Shown here one piece after another: positions 1-11,182 of a stretch of DNA of 64,000 nucleotides. This DNA comes from Scenedesmus sp. ARA3. Taxonomy: Eukaryota > Chlorophyta > Chlorophyceae > Sphaeropleales > Scenedesmaceae. Under the pieces are notes generated by a model. The model did not search any database and was not told the DNA's origin. It saw only the letters and a list, made by a program, of their open reading frames with translations. The stretch is from positions 1 through 64,000 of the forward strand of contig RWJK01001156.1 in the NCBI GenBank assembly GCA_004335835.1, written 5' to 3'. Each line of letters opens with the position of its first letter. Within the stretch, counting starts at the first letter, position 1. The translations under genes were made by a program, and so were the position numbers.

Positions 1-3000
1 TGGTATGCCGCCGCCGCGGCTGCCGCCGCCACCGCCGCCACCCATGCCCGACATCATCATCGACCTCAGGTGACAGTGCAGCTGTCTGGTTCCACATATA
101 ACATGAGCTGCATGTGTTGAGTGACCAAGTAACACAGCTGCATTGAAAAGTGGCACAACTGAATGCATTTAGCCCGGTGGCGCCTGACATCAACATAGAC
201 CTCACGCGCTGACGTCTTAATTGCAAACAAAACATCAGATGTCTGTTATGTTAGCATGATCAAACCACACAGCTGCATGAATAAGCACACAAAGCTGCAT
301 GGTCAGCCGCTGCCGAGGCTGCGCCGCCAGCGCCATCGCCAATGCCTGACACCATCATTGACCTCAGGTGACGCAGCAGCAAAGCAGATACGTGCAGCAC
401 TGTAGATTCTCTCCTACCCCCTATGTGCACAGCAACATATGGCATAACTTCCTAAAGCCTTCCTTTAAAACATGGCCCCTCGTGCAGGTTTTCACCGCCG
501 CCTCCTGGGACACCCCCAGCACCCAGGCCACCCCCTGCTGCTGCAACTCTCCCACCCCCACTACAGCAGCAACAGCCGCCGCCAGTGCCAGCAGTTGGCA
601 GCAGCCCAGACCCTTTCGCAGGGCAGCAGCCGCCACCGCCACCACCGCTGTCTGCAGCACCGCCGCCTGTCCCTGCAGTGCTGCGCATGCCGCCGCCACC
701 ACCACCACCTGCAAGCACGGGCAACTACTTGGGTAAGCTGCGCTACGTTTAGCTTGTTGCGTCACAAGAAAAAGCAGGTTCATGGTGCACTACCACACTG
801 TCCATGCAGAAGCTTTGAAAAGTCCTGCAATGTTACAAAGAATCGTAAGCAGCAGCTTACGCCTGTGCCTGCTGTGCTGCCTTACACCACCCTTCATCCC
901 CGCGGACCTTCAGTTCCTGCTGCTTGCTTGCTTGCTTGCTTGCTGTGTTTCTGCTTGCTTGTTTGCATGCAGGTGCTCAAGTGCGGCTGACCATCACGCT
1001 CAGCGCTGCCTTTGCATCAGTGGTCGACCGCATCAGCCAATTCATGACAGATTTGGAAGCTGAGCTGGCAGCAGCAGCAGGCCTGCCACATGCAAACGTG
1101 CGCACGACATCAGTTGTCGCAGGTGCGCAATTTTGACCGCGCTGGGCTAGAGTTTGACCGACGTCGATAACAAGTCACTGTGTTTAACATGGCAGACCTT
1201 GATGCTGAGCTGGCAGCAGCAGCAGGCCTTCAGCGAGCCAACGTTCGCACCACATCAGTAGTTGCAGGTGCGATGTTTGACCACAGTTTGACCATAGGGT
1301 GGTCTGATGGAGGTTTTACCATAGTTTGGTTGAAAATTGGTTCGTTGATTCATCTGCTTGTAAGGTCTGCATGGCATGCATGCATGTCGCTGAACTACTG
1401 CTTTGTTATGAGCGCCTTACTTGGTGGGCTGCAAGCACATGTGGTTCGCAGCTGTTGTTGCATAAACCTTCGGTAGACATAAACCTTCAGTAGACATTCA
1501 ACCAGGGTCAAAGGGCTGGGTCAAGCTAGCACAGCTGCGAGTTGATCGACCGTTGCATGGCCCTGTACTCTTATGCACATGCGCACTGGTCAGGTAGAGG
1601 GCGTGGAGCCAAAGGGTGCCGACCCTGGCCACACACACCCTCTTCAGCCTTGACTTGCCCAGGAGCTGCAGAGTGGCCTGGGTAGCCACTCACTGACTCG
1701 CTCACTGTGCACCGGCTCATTTCCTGCAGGCAGCATCATCGCCCGCGCAGAGCTCTTCTTCCCAGCAGCTACGCACACGTACGCAGAGGCAGCAGCATAT
1801 GCGTTTGCAGCACAGCAGGCACCCGGCAGCCTGGTCAGCGCTGCCTTTCAGCAGATGTATGGACCTGTGGTGGCCAGCACAGCAGAGCTCACTGCCAGGC
1901 TGAAAGGTGAGCTGCAGCAGAAAAACACTTGTTTGCACATGCTTTGCTATCTATACGCATGTTGCCGGGAGGTTGTTATGCAGCACCGGTGTCGGCTAGA
2001 GACGCCTAGTGCCATGAGATGGTAAATATGATTCAGCAGCTGCTGCTCTGCTGGCAGCGCTGGATGCCTGTCCTGCAAGCACTGTGTGTGCACCTTGCAT
2101 CAGTTGCTTGCTGCAACCATAGACGGGACCTACTGGTCCATGATCACCAGCTTTAGTGTTGTGAGTCGTCTCGCTGCATTTCCATGCCCATCGCCTCATG
2201 CCTTTCAGTGCACTGGCTTCACCTCCAACATTCCCAGCCTCAGCCACTGCTCTGCTGCTCAACCATGCTCTGCTGCTGAAACATCCTCTGCTGCGAATAT
2301 CTGCCGCATGCCCTGCTCTGCTGCAGATGGCAGCCAGCCACCTCCGCCTCCACCCAGCCAGAATCCAATCCGCAGCGGCAGGGCTTGATAATTCATGTGT
2401 GCCCTGTGTTGCTCTGCTTTCATCTGCTCTGCACACTATGGTGCTGCTGCAGACGGCAGCCAGGCTCCTCCGCCTCCACCCAGCAATCAGCAGCAGCAGG
2501 GCCTGTCCCCTGCTGGCATCAGGGGCCTGGTTGCAGCCATCTTCATAACACTGGGCCTTGCAGGAGCAGCAGCAGCTTATCTGTGGCATCGCCGCAGGCG
2601 CAGCAGAGGGGAGGGGTACGAGCAGTACCCAGCTGCTGGCGGTTACTTTGACCGGATGTTTGACCGCCTCAGCTGGTGGGGAGCAGGCGGCAGGTTCAGC
2701 TGGAACGATGCGCTGCCGTGGCAGTGGGGTGCTGCTGCACGGCAGCGAAGGTACCAGCAGCAGGTGAGACACAAGCGTGTCGCAAGGGGTTATTGTCAGG
2801 GGCCTGATTGCAGGCATCCTGATAGCGCTAGGGCTTGCAGGAACAGCAGCAGGCTAACTGTGGTACCGCAGTAGGCACAGCAGGGGGGAGGATTACGAGC
2901 AGTATGCAGCAGGTGGTTACTTTGACCGGATGTTTGACCGCCTCAGCTGGTGGGGAGGTTCAGGCGGGAGGTTCAGCTGGAGTGATGCGCTGCCGTGGCA

Positions 3001-4172
3001 GTGGGGTGCTGCTGCCCGGCAGCGGAGGTACCAGCAGCAGGTGAGACACAAGCGTGTTGCAACGGCTGGTGTGTGGAAGCTGGGACAATTTGGGTTTGCT
3101 CCAGCTGTGCAAGTATGAAAAGCGCAAACAAATGTAACACCAGCTGTACAGCTGTGCAGTAGTGCTGCGGCTGGGCAAGTACAGTAAGGTACAAGGAAGA
3201 AACGTTTACTGCAACTTTGCTTGTAGGAGGAGCTGCGGCGTCAAGCTGAGCTGTTGCACAGCGCTGGGATATTGCTACTCTGCTGCTGCACTTTTTGTGA
3301 AAACCTGCTGCTGCGTCGATGCTTTTCTGCTTGCAGGAAGAGATGCGGGGCCAGGGTGAGCTGCTGCATGTGGTTCCTTCCTCAGTCATGACGTAAAATA
3401 TACCTCAATGCACTGTATTGCTCTTGCGCTTGCAGGAGGAGTTGCGGCGCCAGGATGAGCTGCTGCACAGCAAGCCGCTCAGCCGCATGCCCCGCCTGGT
3501 GCAGGGCAGCCTGGCAGGGCTGAGGGAGTCCTCTGCAGGCATGAGGGGATCACTGGCTGGCTCAGCAGGCGGCAGCAGCAGCAGCGGCGGCGGCGGAAGC
3601 CCCAGCAAGCACCGGCCCAAGCAGTACAGCAGCAGGGTGGAATCTAGGGAAGGGCGGCAGCATGTAAGAGGAGGTGGTGGGGTAGATGCTGCTGCAGAGC
3701 AGGGTAGGCGGGGCAGCAGCAGGAGAGGTGCGGAAGGCAGCAGCAGGGAGCGGTGGCAGCTTCAACAGCAGCAGCAGTACTTGCAGGAAGAGGAGGCGAT
3801 GCAGCAGTACTATGAAGAGGAGCCGTGGCAGCAGCAGCAGCAGCGGCATGGCCGGTCAGGCCGTCAAATGGCTGCTGCAGCACCTGCCGGTCAAGGCAGC
3901 AGACGTGGCGCAGCAGCAGCAGCAGCAGTAGATGAGGAAGGAGTGGAGCTTCAGGGGCTTGAGTATGGCTATGAGGCCAAGCAGGACTATGCACCTAGCA
4001 GACGCCAGGGCACCCGGCGGCAGCAGCAGCAGCAGCAGCTGGCAGCTGCTAGAGGCGGCAGCAGCAGAGCAGCATATGCTGAGAGTCACAGACATGGGTA
4101 TATTGAGGATGAGCTGGCGCAGGCAGAGCCAGACTATAGCTATGGTGAAGACGAAGAGGGGTCGGGGCAGCT

Positions 4173-4208
<36 letters not shown>

Positions 4209-4596
4209 CTATGCCATCTACAGCAGCAGGGCAGGTGACTATGCAGCTGAGCAAGAAGAGGAGGGGCAAGGGTATGAGCAAGATCAGGCCTATGCTGCTG
4301 CTGCTGAAGGTCAGTGGCGAAGCTGGCTGGCACCACACGGGCAGCAGCAGCAGCAGCAGCGGCCTCACAGCACGTCGCCAGCCGGCTCAGGCCCAAGACG
4401 ACGCAGCAGGCCCAGGACATCAGTGCCTAATGCTGCTGGTGCTGCTGTAGTTGATCCTTGGGATGCAACCTGGTGGCCTGAGGAGCAGGCAGCAGCAGCA
4501 GCAGCAGGGGCAGGAGGCAGGAGGGGTGCCTCGGGTAGCAGGCTGCCGCGCACTGAAGCAGATCTGCAAGGCAGCCTCGTTGAGGATGACTACTAG
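1..4596 (+). CDS. Type I membrane protein, Pro-rich plus SEA-like ectodomain, Gln-rich tail (5' partial)
   Basis: Exons that stay in phase are 1-69, 488-732, 973-1122, 1730-1906, 2453-2763 and 3436-4596, the last ending in TAG; the start lies upstream of the window. In order the protein has a poly-proline stretch, then a domain starting VRLTITLSAAF and ending at ELTARLK. This resembles the SEA-like extracellular modules common in chlorophyte surface proteins. A second short Pro stretch (GSQAPPPPPS) follows, then one hydrophobic helix (GLVAAIFITLGLAGAAAAYLW, 2525-2587) with a basic RRRR stop-transfer side, so the tail should be cytoplasmic. The tail has a WW-rich patch (RLSWWG) and a long Gln/Ser/Ala low-complexity region to the C-terminus. 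The role is not recognised; a cell-surface or wall-sensing protein is an inference. Its introns contain decayed copies of four of its exons and one short retroposon. Confidence 0.7.
300..367 (+). repeat. Echo of the exon at 1-69
   Basis: The segment repeats the exon 1-69 pattern: Pro-rich, then MPD-x-IIDL, then an AG/GTGAC donor. It lies in the following intron. Its acceptor side is phase-incompatible with simple addition after exon 1-69, so it is either an alternative to that exon or a dead copy. Confidence 0.7.
1189..1298 (+). repeat. Echo of the 3' half of the exon at 973-1122
   Basis: The text DLDAELAAAAGL ... RTTSVVAG followed by a GTGCG donor repeats 1049-1122. Similarity continues into the donor-side intron (a repeated TTTGACC). 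The 5' half of the exon, with its acceptor, is missing from this copy. Confidence 0.75.
1593..1706 (+). mobile_element. Short hairpin-rich retroposon, copy 1 (intronic)
   Basis: About 110 bp beginning GGTAGAGGGCGTGG, with a first stem closed by CCACACACACCCTCT, a spacer, a second stem (CCCAGGAGCTGC against GCCTGGG) and a CACTCACTG-type tail. It closely matches the copy near 26646. I see no convincing target duplication at this copy. It lies in the intron between exons 973-1122 and 1730-1906. Confidence 0.65.
2321..2388 (+). repeat. Truncated echo of the start of the TM exon
   Basis: A CTGCAG acceptor followed by DGSQPPPPPPSQ duplicates the first codons of the exon at 2453, then hits a stop (GRA, TGA). 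It is probably skipped. Confidence 0.65.
2787..3060 (+). repeat. Echo of the transmembrane exon with an in-frame stop
   Basis: This stretch repeats 2515-2780 (RGLIAGILIALGLAG, then YFDRMFDRLSWWG through the QQQ/GTGAGA donor). A TAA replaces the Tyr codon at the end of the helix, so the copy cannot make a full TM segment. It lies in the intron before the last exon. Confidence 0.85.
3215..3460 (+). repeat. Triplicated micro-segment at the start of the last exon
   Basis: Three consecutive acceptor plus EE(L/M)R-x-Q-x-ELLH blocks occur at about 3229, 3340 and 3436. Only the third leads into the long terminal reading frame. The first has no GT donor where the similarity ends. Confidence 0.7.
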
Positions 4597-4774
4597 CATG
4601 CAGCTCTGGGTGACCGCAAGGCATGCTGCGTTTGTTATTGTTGGAAACTGCTGGCCGCCAGCATGTACCGCCTAGCATGCTGCAGCTCACTTGCAGTAGT
4701 GGACGCCGGCTGGATGGCAGGGTGCCAGCATGCTACTTCTAGCCATGTTAGTACGCATTATGTTGCATTGTGCT

Positions 4775-4779
4775 TGTAA
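4775..4779 (+). terminator. TGTAA poly(A) signal, membrane-protein gene
   Basis: TGTAA, the chlorophyte polyadenylation signal, lies about 180 nt after the stop. A second TGTAA-like site follows near 4799. Confidence 0.5.
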
Positions 4780-5028
4780 TGCATGACCTGCATGCACGTT
4801 GTAACTCTTGATTGTAGACTCTACATTATCAAGCTGATAAACGGTGCACAGGACTAGAGCCTGAGACGAGATTCTGTCCTGAAGATGCATTGTATATGAA
4901 TTGTATATGTTGTACGTGAATTCTAGAGTACCTATCAACAGCTCTCTGCTGCTGAGCCGCGACATCCGTTACGCCCTGTACAGGGACTTTACATTTGAGG
5001 CCTTGGTAAATGGTTGCTACAAGCACGT

Positions 5029-5033
5029 TTACA
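5029..5033 (-). terminator. TGTAA poly(A) signal, C2CD3
   Basis: TTACA on the + strand reads TGTAA on the transcript, about 127 nt after the C2CD3 stop. Confidence 0.5.
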
Positions 5034-5159
5034 ACACATTGAAGCTATGTAGCAGTAGCCGAAAGACGCTGTCACCACATCCAAAAGCGGGTTACTAACG
5101 GGTAGTACCCCACTGGCTCAAGAGCATAGCATGACGCTGTGCATACTGTTGATGCGCAT

Positions 5160-8100
5160 CTACATGCCAGGGTGCTTGATGGTGCTCCTGCTGCTGCTGC
5201 CGGTCCTGCTGCTGCTGCCGCTGCCTCGGCTGAAGCTGAACATACTATCCATGGCTGCCTCACTGTAGCCGCCAACAACAGGCACAAAGCTGCTGCTGCC
5301 GCTGCCGCTGCTGCTGCTGCCAGCTGCAAGAGCACCACCACTGCCAGTAGCTGGCGCTCGCCGTGTTGCTGCTGCTGCTGCTGCTGGGGCCCTTGGTGGC
5401 ATTGCTGGGTTGCTGGCAGCAGGCCGTGGCGCTACCGGCCGCCTGCTGCTGCTGCTGCTCTTTGAGAAGCTGAACATGTCATCCATGGCATCGTCATCAT
5501 AGCCACCCACCACAGGCACAAAGCTGGCCAGCCCTCCACTGCTGCTGCTGCTAGAGCCAGCTCTGTTGCCGCTGCTGCTGCTGCCGCTGCCGGCCAGAGC
5601 TGCTGCTGCTGATGCGGGTGATGATGCAATGACTGGCACGCCGCTTGCTGCGGGGTGCTGCCAGGCAGATGGCCCACTGCTGCTCCGCTGCTGCTGCTGC
5701 TGCTGCTGAGCAACGGCAGGGTGCTGCACAACCCCACCTGCTCCCTGACTTGCATCCGCACCCGCAGCAGCTGCTGAAGCTGCCTGAACAGCAGCTGAAG
5801 GCCGGGCCACAGCAGCAGCTGCAGCAGCTGATCTGGATGGCCTGTCACTGTAGTCCAGCACGAAATCATCCTGCACAGGCGGCAGCGCATTGGCAAATGC
5901 CACACGCTTGCTGCTGTTGCTGCTGTTGGCCTGCATCACAGTGCGCTCTGCTGGCAGGAATGCGTTGTCGTCTAAGCCATCGTCATACGTCTGAGCAGCG
6001 ATGGCTGCCGCCCTACCCTCAAACTGCTGCTGCTGCTGCTGCTGCTGCTGGGTGCGGGAGCTGCTGCCCGCTGCGCTGCTTGCTGCTGCTTGGCTGGGCA
6101 CCTGCTGCGTTCCTGCTGCTGCTGCTGCAGTATGTTGAACATCAGCCGCCCTTCGCCGCACTGGCATGTCACTATATTCCAGCACAAAGTCATCCTGCAC
6201 TGGCGGCAGTGCATTCAGGAAGCCTACCCTACCACCAGCAGCAGCAGCATCCCTGCCAGCTGACACATGTGACACACGCTGAGCTGGCAAAAACTCGTCA
6301 CCTGACAACAAGTTGTCATCCTCGTCATCACCCCAGCCGCCAAACCCTACCCCTACTGCCCTGCTAGCTGCCGCAGCTGCTGCTGCGCTGCTGCTGCTGG
6401 CGTCGACACGCGGCGGCCCTGCTGCTGCTGCTGCCTGGCGCTGTGCACTAAACCCTGGCCCGCTTGCTGCTGCTTGGAACCCTGCCAGCAAATCATCCAA
6501 GCGGGCTTCTAGCTGCTCTGGCAGCTCCCGAGGGTCATGCATTGCTTGCTGCTGCTGCTGCTGCTGCTGCTCTGGATCTACAGCTTGCTGCTGCTGCCGC
6601 TGCTGCTGCCTGGCTTGCTCCTCTGCCTCCTCCACTTCTGCTAGCTGCTGCCAGATGCTGTTCGCTCCAGCGCCACTGCCAGCACTTGCCGCTGAAGGTG
6701 CTGCTGCTGCTGCTGCAGCCGCATCAGTGGCAGCATGTTCTGCTGCATCAGCTGCCTGCCGCTGCCGCTTGCGCTGCTCTGCTGCAGCTTGTTCAGCTGC
6801 AGCAGCAGCACGAGCTGCCTCTGCTTCAGCGAGGCGAGCAGCAGCTGCTGCAGTGGCTGCTGCTGCATCAGCTTGTGACAGCTGCGCAGGATTGACCGGC
6901 AGGGGCGGCCCACCACCACCTGCTCCTGCAGCAGCTGCTGCAGTGCGGCTGCCACTCCCTGCTGCTGCTGCTGCTGCTGCTGGTCTGCTGATGTCAAACA
7001 TCCAGTCGTCAGTGTTCAGGGGAGGCAGCGGCCCACCACTGCTGGCAGCACCCAACCCTGCTGCTGCTGCTGCTGCTGGGGTGGCAGCACTGACCTGAGG
7101 TGCAGAGGGAGCCCTGCAATGCAGCAGACAATGCATGACCAGATCAGCAGTGCAACAGCTACTGCTATGTTGAAGCAGGCCGATTCGACGCACATGCCTG
7201 CTGCTAGCTTAGCAAACCTGGCCGAGGGTCACCTGCTGCTGTCGTCGGTGCTGCTGCAGCCAACACTGCACACATGCCTGTGCCAATCTACAGCTGTTAC
7301 AAATACATCATCATAGATCCAACCCACCTGGGGGGTCCTGCTGGCCCTGGTTGCCACTCATCATCCGAATTCTGAGCCAGGCTCCAATCCACTTGACCCA
7401 TGAGCTCCTCAGTGTCAGTGTCACTCTCACTGACACCACCAACAGCCACAGTGAACTCCTCATCATCAGAAAAGGTGAGCACGTGCCTGAAGGCGTGTGC
7501 ACGCGCAGCAGCTGCTGCTGCAGCCTCCTGCTGCTGTTGGGTGGCTGCTGAGGGGGAGGTGCCAGCGGCAGAGACAGCAGCATACTGCTGCTGCTGGGTG
7601 GCGGCGGCCGAAGAGGTTCCAGCAGGCTGCTGCTGCATGGTCAGTGCTGATGGGTCCAGCGGCACAGTGGAGGGTGCGTCGTCGCTGCTGCTGCTGCTGC
7701 TGCTGGTGGTGTCTGCAGCTGGTGGTGCGGTGACAGCAGCGTTACGCTGCACCTGACTCTGTCCTGCAAACACCGCAGCCGAAGAAAACGCCAGGTGCAT
7801 TAGTGTTCAACATGCTGGACGAAAACGAGCTTGAGGCATGCAGGAGCCAGCAACGGCAGGAGCAAGGCAGGTGTGCAGAAGCAGTCCCAGCCAAAGCCCT
7901 ACTTGGCACAAGGCAATCAAGGCGAGGCTTACCTACGCGAAAGCGCTCTGGTGACGATGCTTTCACCCTCTGCGACAGCGCTGCCGAGATCGCGTCCAGT
8001 TCCTGCGAGGCGACAGCACCGTTGCAGGCAGGTGTCACGGAAACAGCGCCTCAGGCAGTCCTGCCACCAAATAGACAGTCATTGCTTAGCCAACTATACG

Positions 8101-11100
8101 TTGAATGCATTTTGACAGCATCAAATACCTGCTGCTGGGGGAGACGAGAGCAAGAACAGCTTGGCACTGTGCTGGTTCTGCAGAAGGCAGCTTGAGGCTG
8201 CTGTTGGAAATGCCAAATCAGAGCAGAACGTTGCAAAGCAACGAAACACTGCCTCACTTACCTCTGGCCAGGCAACAAGACACTCTCATGGCATGCAGCG
8301 GGAACCCCAACCCAACTCCCAAGCCCTAAGCCCTAGTTCTGCAAAAGAACAGTACAGCACGTCTTGCCTCCTCACCCACCTCTAGGTTTGCGCGCAGCGT
8401 AGCCAGCAGCTGGTCAGCATCACCGCTCAGGCCCTGCTCATCATCCAGCACAGCAGCGCCTGCGCTGCCCCACAGCGCCAGTCCTGCAAGCAGCCCATCA
8501 TGCTGCAGCAGCACATCACCAGCAGCAGCATGTGCCGCCGCCGCAGCAGCATCTGCCGCGGCCGTAGTAGCAGCTGCCGTGTCGGCGCCAGTGCTGCCCC
8601 ACGGCGGCAATCCTGCAAGCAGCCCATCATCCTGCAGCTGGCTGTCACCAGCAGCAGCATCCGCACTCGGCGCCTGCAGCTCTGCTGCCGCAACATCGCT
8701 CGCTACGCCACTGCTGCTGCTGGTTGCGTCGCTGCCTGGCAACAGCGCCAGTCCTGCAAGCAGCCCACCATCCTGCAGCTGGCCTTCACCAGCAGCAGCA
8801 GCTGTAGCAGCTGTAGCAGCAGCACGTGGCGCCCGCAGCTCTGCTGCCGCGTTGGCGCTTGCCGTATCTGCGCAGGTGCTGGTGGCGTCGCTGCTTGGTT
8901 GCGGGCGTGCTGCCGACGGCTGCTGCTGCTGCTGCCCTGGTCCTGTGAGCTGCAAAGGAGCAGCGCCGAACTCCAATGCTGCTGTTGCATGTGGGGCGTC
9001 CAGCTGCGTCAGAGGTGTCACGCTGACCTGCAGGCCCAAAGGCGCACAGCGCAGCACAGGCCAGCACGTGTATAACATGAGTTGGGCTGCACAGCAGAGA
9101 GGTCAGGCAAGCAAAGTATACATGCGCTCCGCCAAAGACGAAAGCAGGTGCCGCCTGAAAGCCGCTGGAGGAAATGTGGCCTCGATTTGATGCATGCGCA
9201 GCCGCATCATGACTGGAGTAGCTGCCGACCTTGATCTGGCCACGTGGCCGGTCTGCTACATCAGCCACATTGTACCAGCCCTCGATGCTGCCGAGCACAT
9301 GCAGCGCAGCCATGTCCAGTGCGGTCAGGCTGATACAAAACTTCACATGTGGTGTGCGCTGCATGCAGGGCCGCATGGCTGTGCCACTGCAACAGCTGTC
9401 GGAAGCGCTGATAACTCGAAGAAAACCGCCACAATGTGGGACGCACAGCCAGCCTTTTTCGTGACGAAAAACACCTACCTTGATCTGTCCACGTGGCCTG
9501 TCTGCTGCATCAGCCACGTTGTACCAGCCCTCAATGCTGCCCAGCACATGCAGCGCAGCCATGTCCAGCGCAGCACAACCCAGCAGCTGGTCGGAGGCGG
9601 CGCAGGGCACAGCAGCAGCACCAGCATAAAGCGGCGGCAGCACGGCAGCAGCAGCGGCAGGCAGCGGCCGCAGCCACACCTGCGGCACGATATGCAGTGC
9701 AGGCAAACACCCACAGTGTGTTACAAGACATTATCTGACAGGTGTGTTGCATCATGTGCAGGCAATGTAGATGTTGGTGCACCATATGTGCATGTTGGAG
9801 CACCCGCAGCAGCAACACATGTGCAGGGCCAGCCGGCCATGCATGGAATAATGTGCACCGCTTCAAGCCTACCTGAAGCAGCAGCTCTGACGGCGGCTTT
9901 GCAGCAGAGACTTCTGCAGCCGCCTCAGCGCCAAGCTGCTGCTGCTGCTGCTGCTGCTGTGTTGCAAGTGGCAGGTGCATGCAGTGAAACCACTTGACTG
10001 AGGCAGACTGCCCCAGGGGCCCGCAGGACGCTGCCACCAGTGGGGTGCTGATGGTAGCGCCAGTCTCATGCCATTTGTAGGTGACATACAGGCACGGCTG
10101 CCAGCCTGCAGCAGCAGCAGCAGTGCAACCAAGCGGCACTATAAAGTCGGTCTAAATGCAAAAGTGACGCATGAAGGTGCAAGAGCCACCAAGGGGTGCT
10201 GATGGTAGTGCCAGTCTCATGCCAAATGAAGCAGACATACAGGCACGGCTGCCAGCCTGTAGCGCAGCAGCAGCAGCAGGGCAAACATGCGGCGCTTCAA
10301 CAAGTCAGTATGAAAGCAAAAGTGATGCATGAAGATGCAAGAGCCACCAGGGGGGTGCTGATGGTGGCGCCAGTCTCATGCCACTTGTAGGAGGTGTACA
10401 GGCACGGCTGCCAGCCTGTAGTAGGCAGCAGCAGGGCAAACATTCGGCACTGCAAGCAATCAGTACGGAAGCGGAAGTGATGCATGAAGATGCAAGAGCC
10501 ACCAGGGGGGTGCTGATGGTGGTCCCAGTCTCATGCCATTTGTAGGAGGTATACAGGCACGGATGCCAGCCTGTGGCAGCAGCAGGGCAGGCGTGAAGCG
10601 CAACAGGCCGATCAGTCCAGATATTAGCTCGAACTGCAGGGACCATCAACTAAAACATTGCCCTGCGCAGGCATACGCATTGCGGCAGCTGCAGGGGAAG
10701 CAGCAGGTACAAATGCGGTCCTGACAGTTGACATGTTCGCGCAGTTGATTGCACCCCAACACCTCAGCAGCGGCATACATCTTAGCATGGCTATGCTCAC
10801 CATCTGCAAGCATTGGCAGCTGCAGGTTGAGCGCTCCCTCCACACACACGCGCACATCAGCCAGGGCTACTGCCAGCGGCTGCTGCTGCTGCTGCTGCTC
10901 TGCCTGGTACACCACAACCTGCTGCTGCTGCTGCTGCTGGGGCTCTTGCTGCAGCACCGCCAGCTGCATCAGCTTGCTTTGTTTGCCTAGATCTGCAGGC
11001 TGCTGGAGCTGCTGCTGCTCGCGTTGCTGCAGTCCATCTGCTGCAGGGCTGCTGGAGCGTGCTGCGGCTGGGGCAGTGGCATGGGAAACCTCAGCGCGCA

Positions 11101-11147
11101 GTCTGCTGCTGCTGCGCTTGTGCGTCGGCCGCATCACTTCAACATCA

Positions 11148-11182
<35 letters not shown>

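Larger units (their letters stand above)
4597..5159. other. Convergent 3' region
   Basis: Stop codons of the membrane-protein gene (+) and C2CD3 (-) face each other across 563 bp. Apart from candidate TGTAA signals on both strands I see no gene here. Confidence 0.6.

Noticed and set aside
3644..3994. Long frames antisense to the Gln-rich tail, and similar ones opposite C2CD3 (6313-7098, 18040-18603)
   Set aside because: These are shadows of CAG repeats, which stay open in all frames and give only poly-Leu, poly-Ala or poly-Cys.
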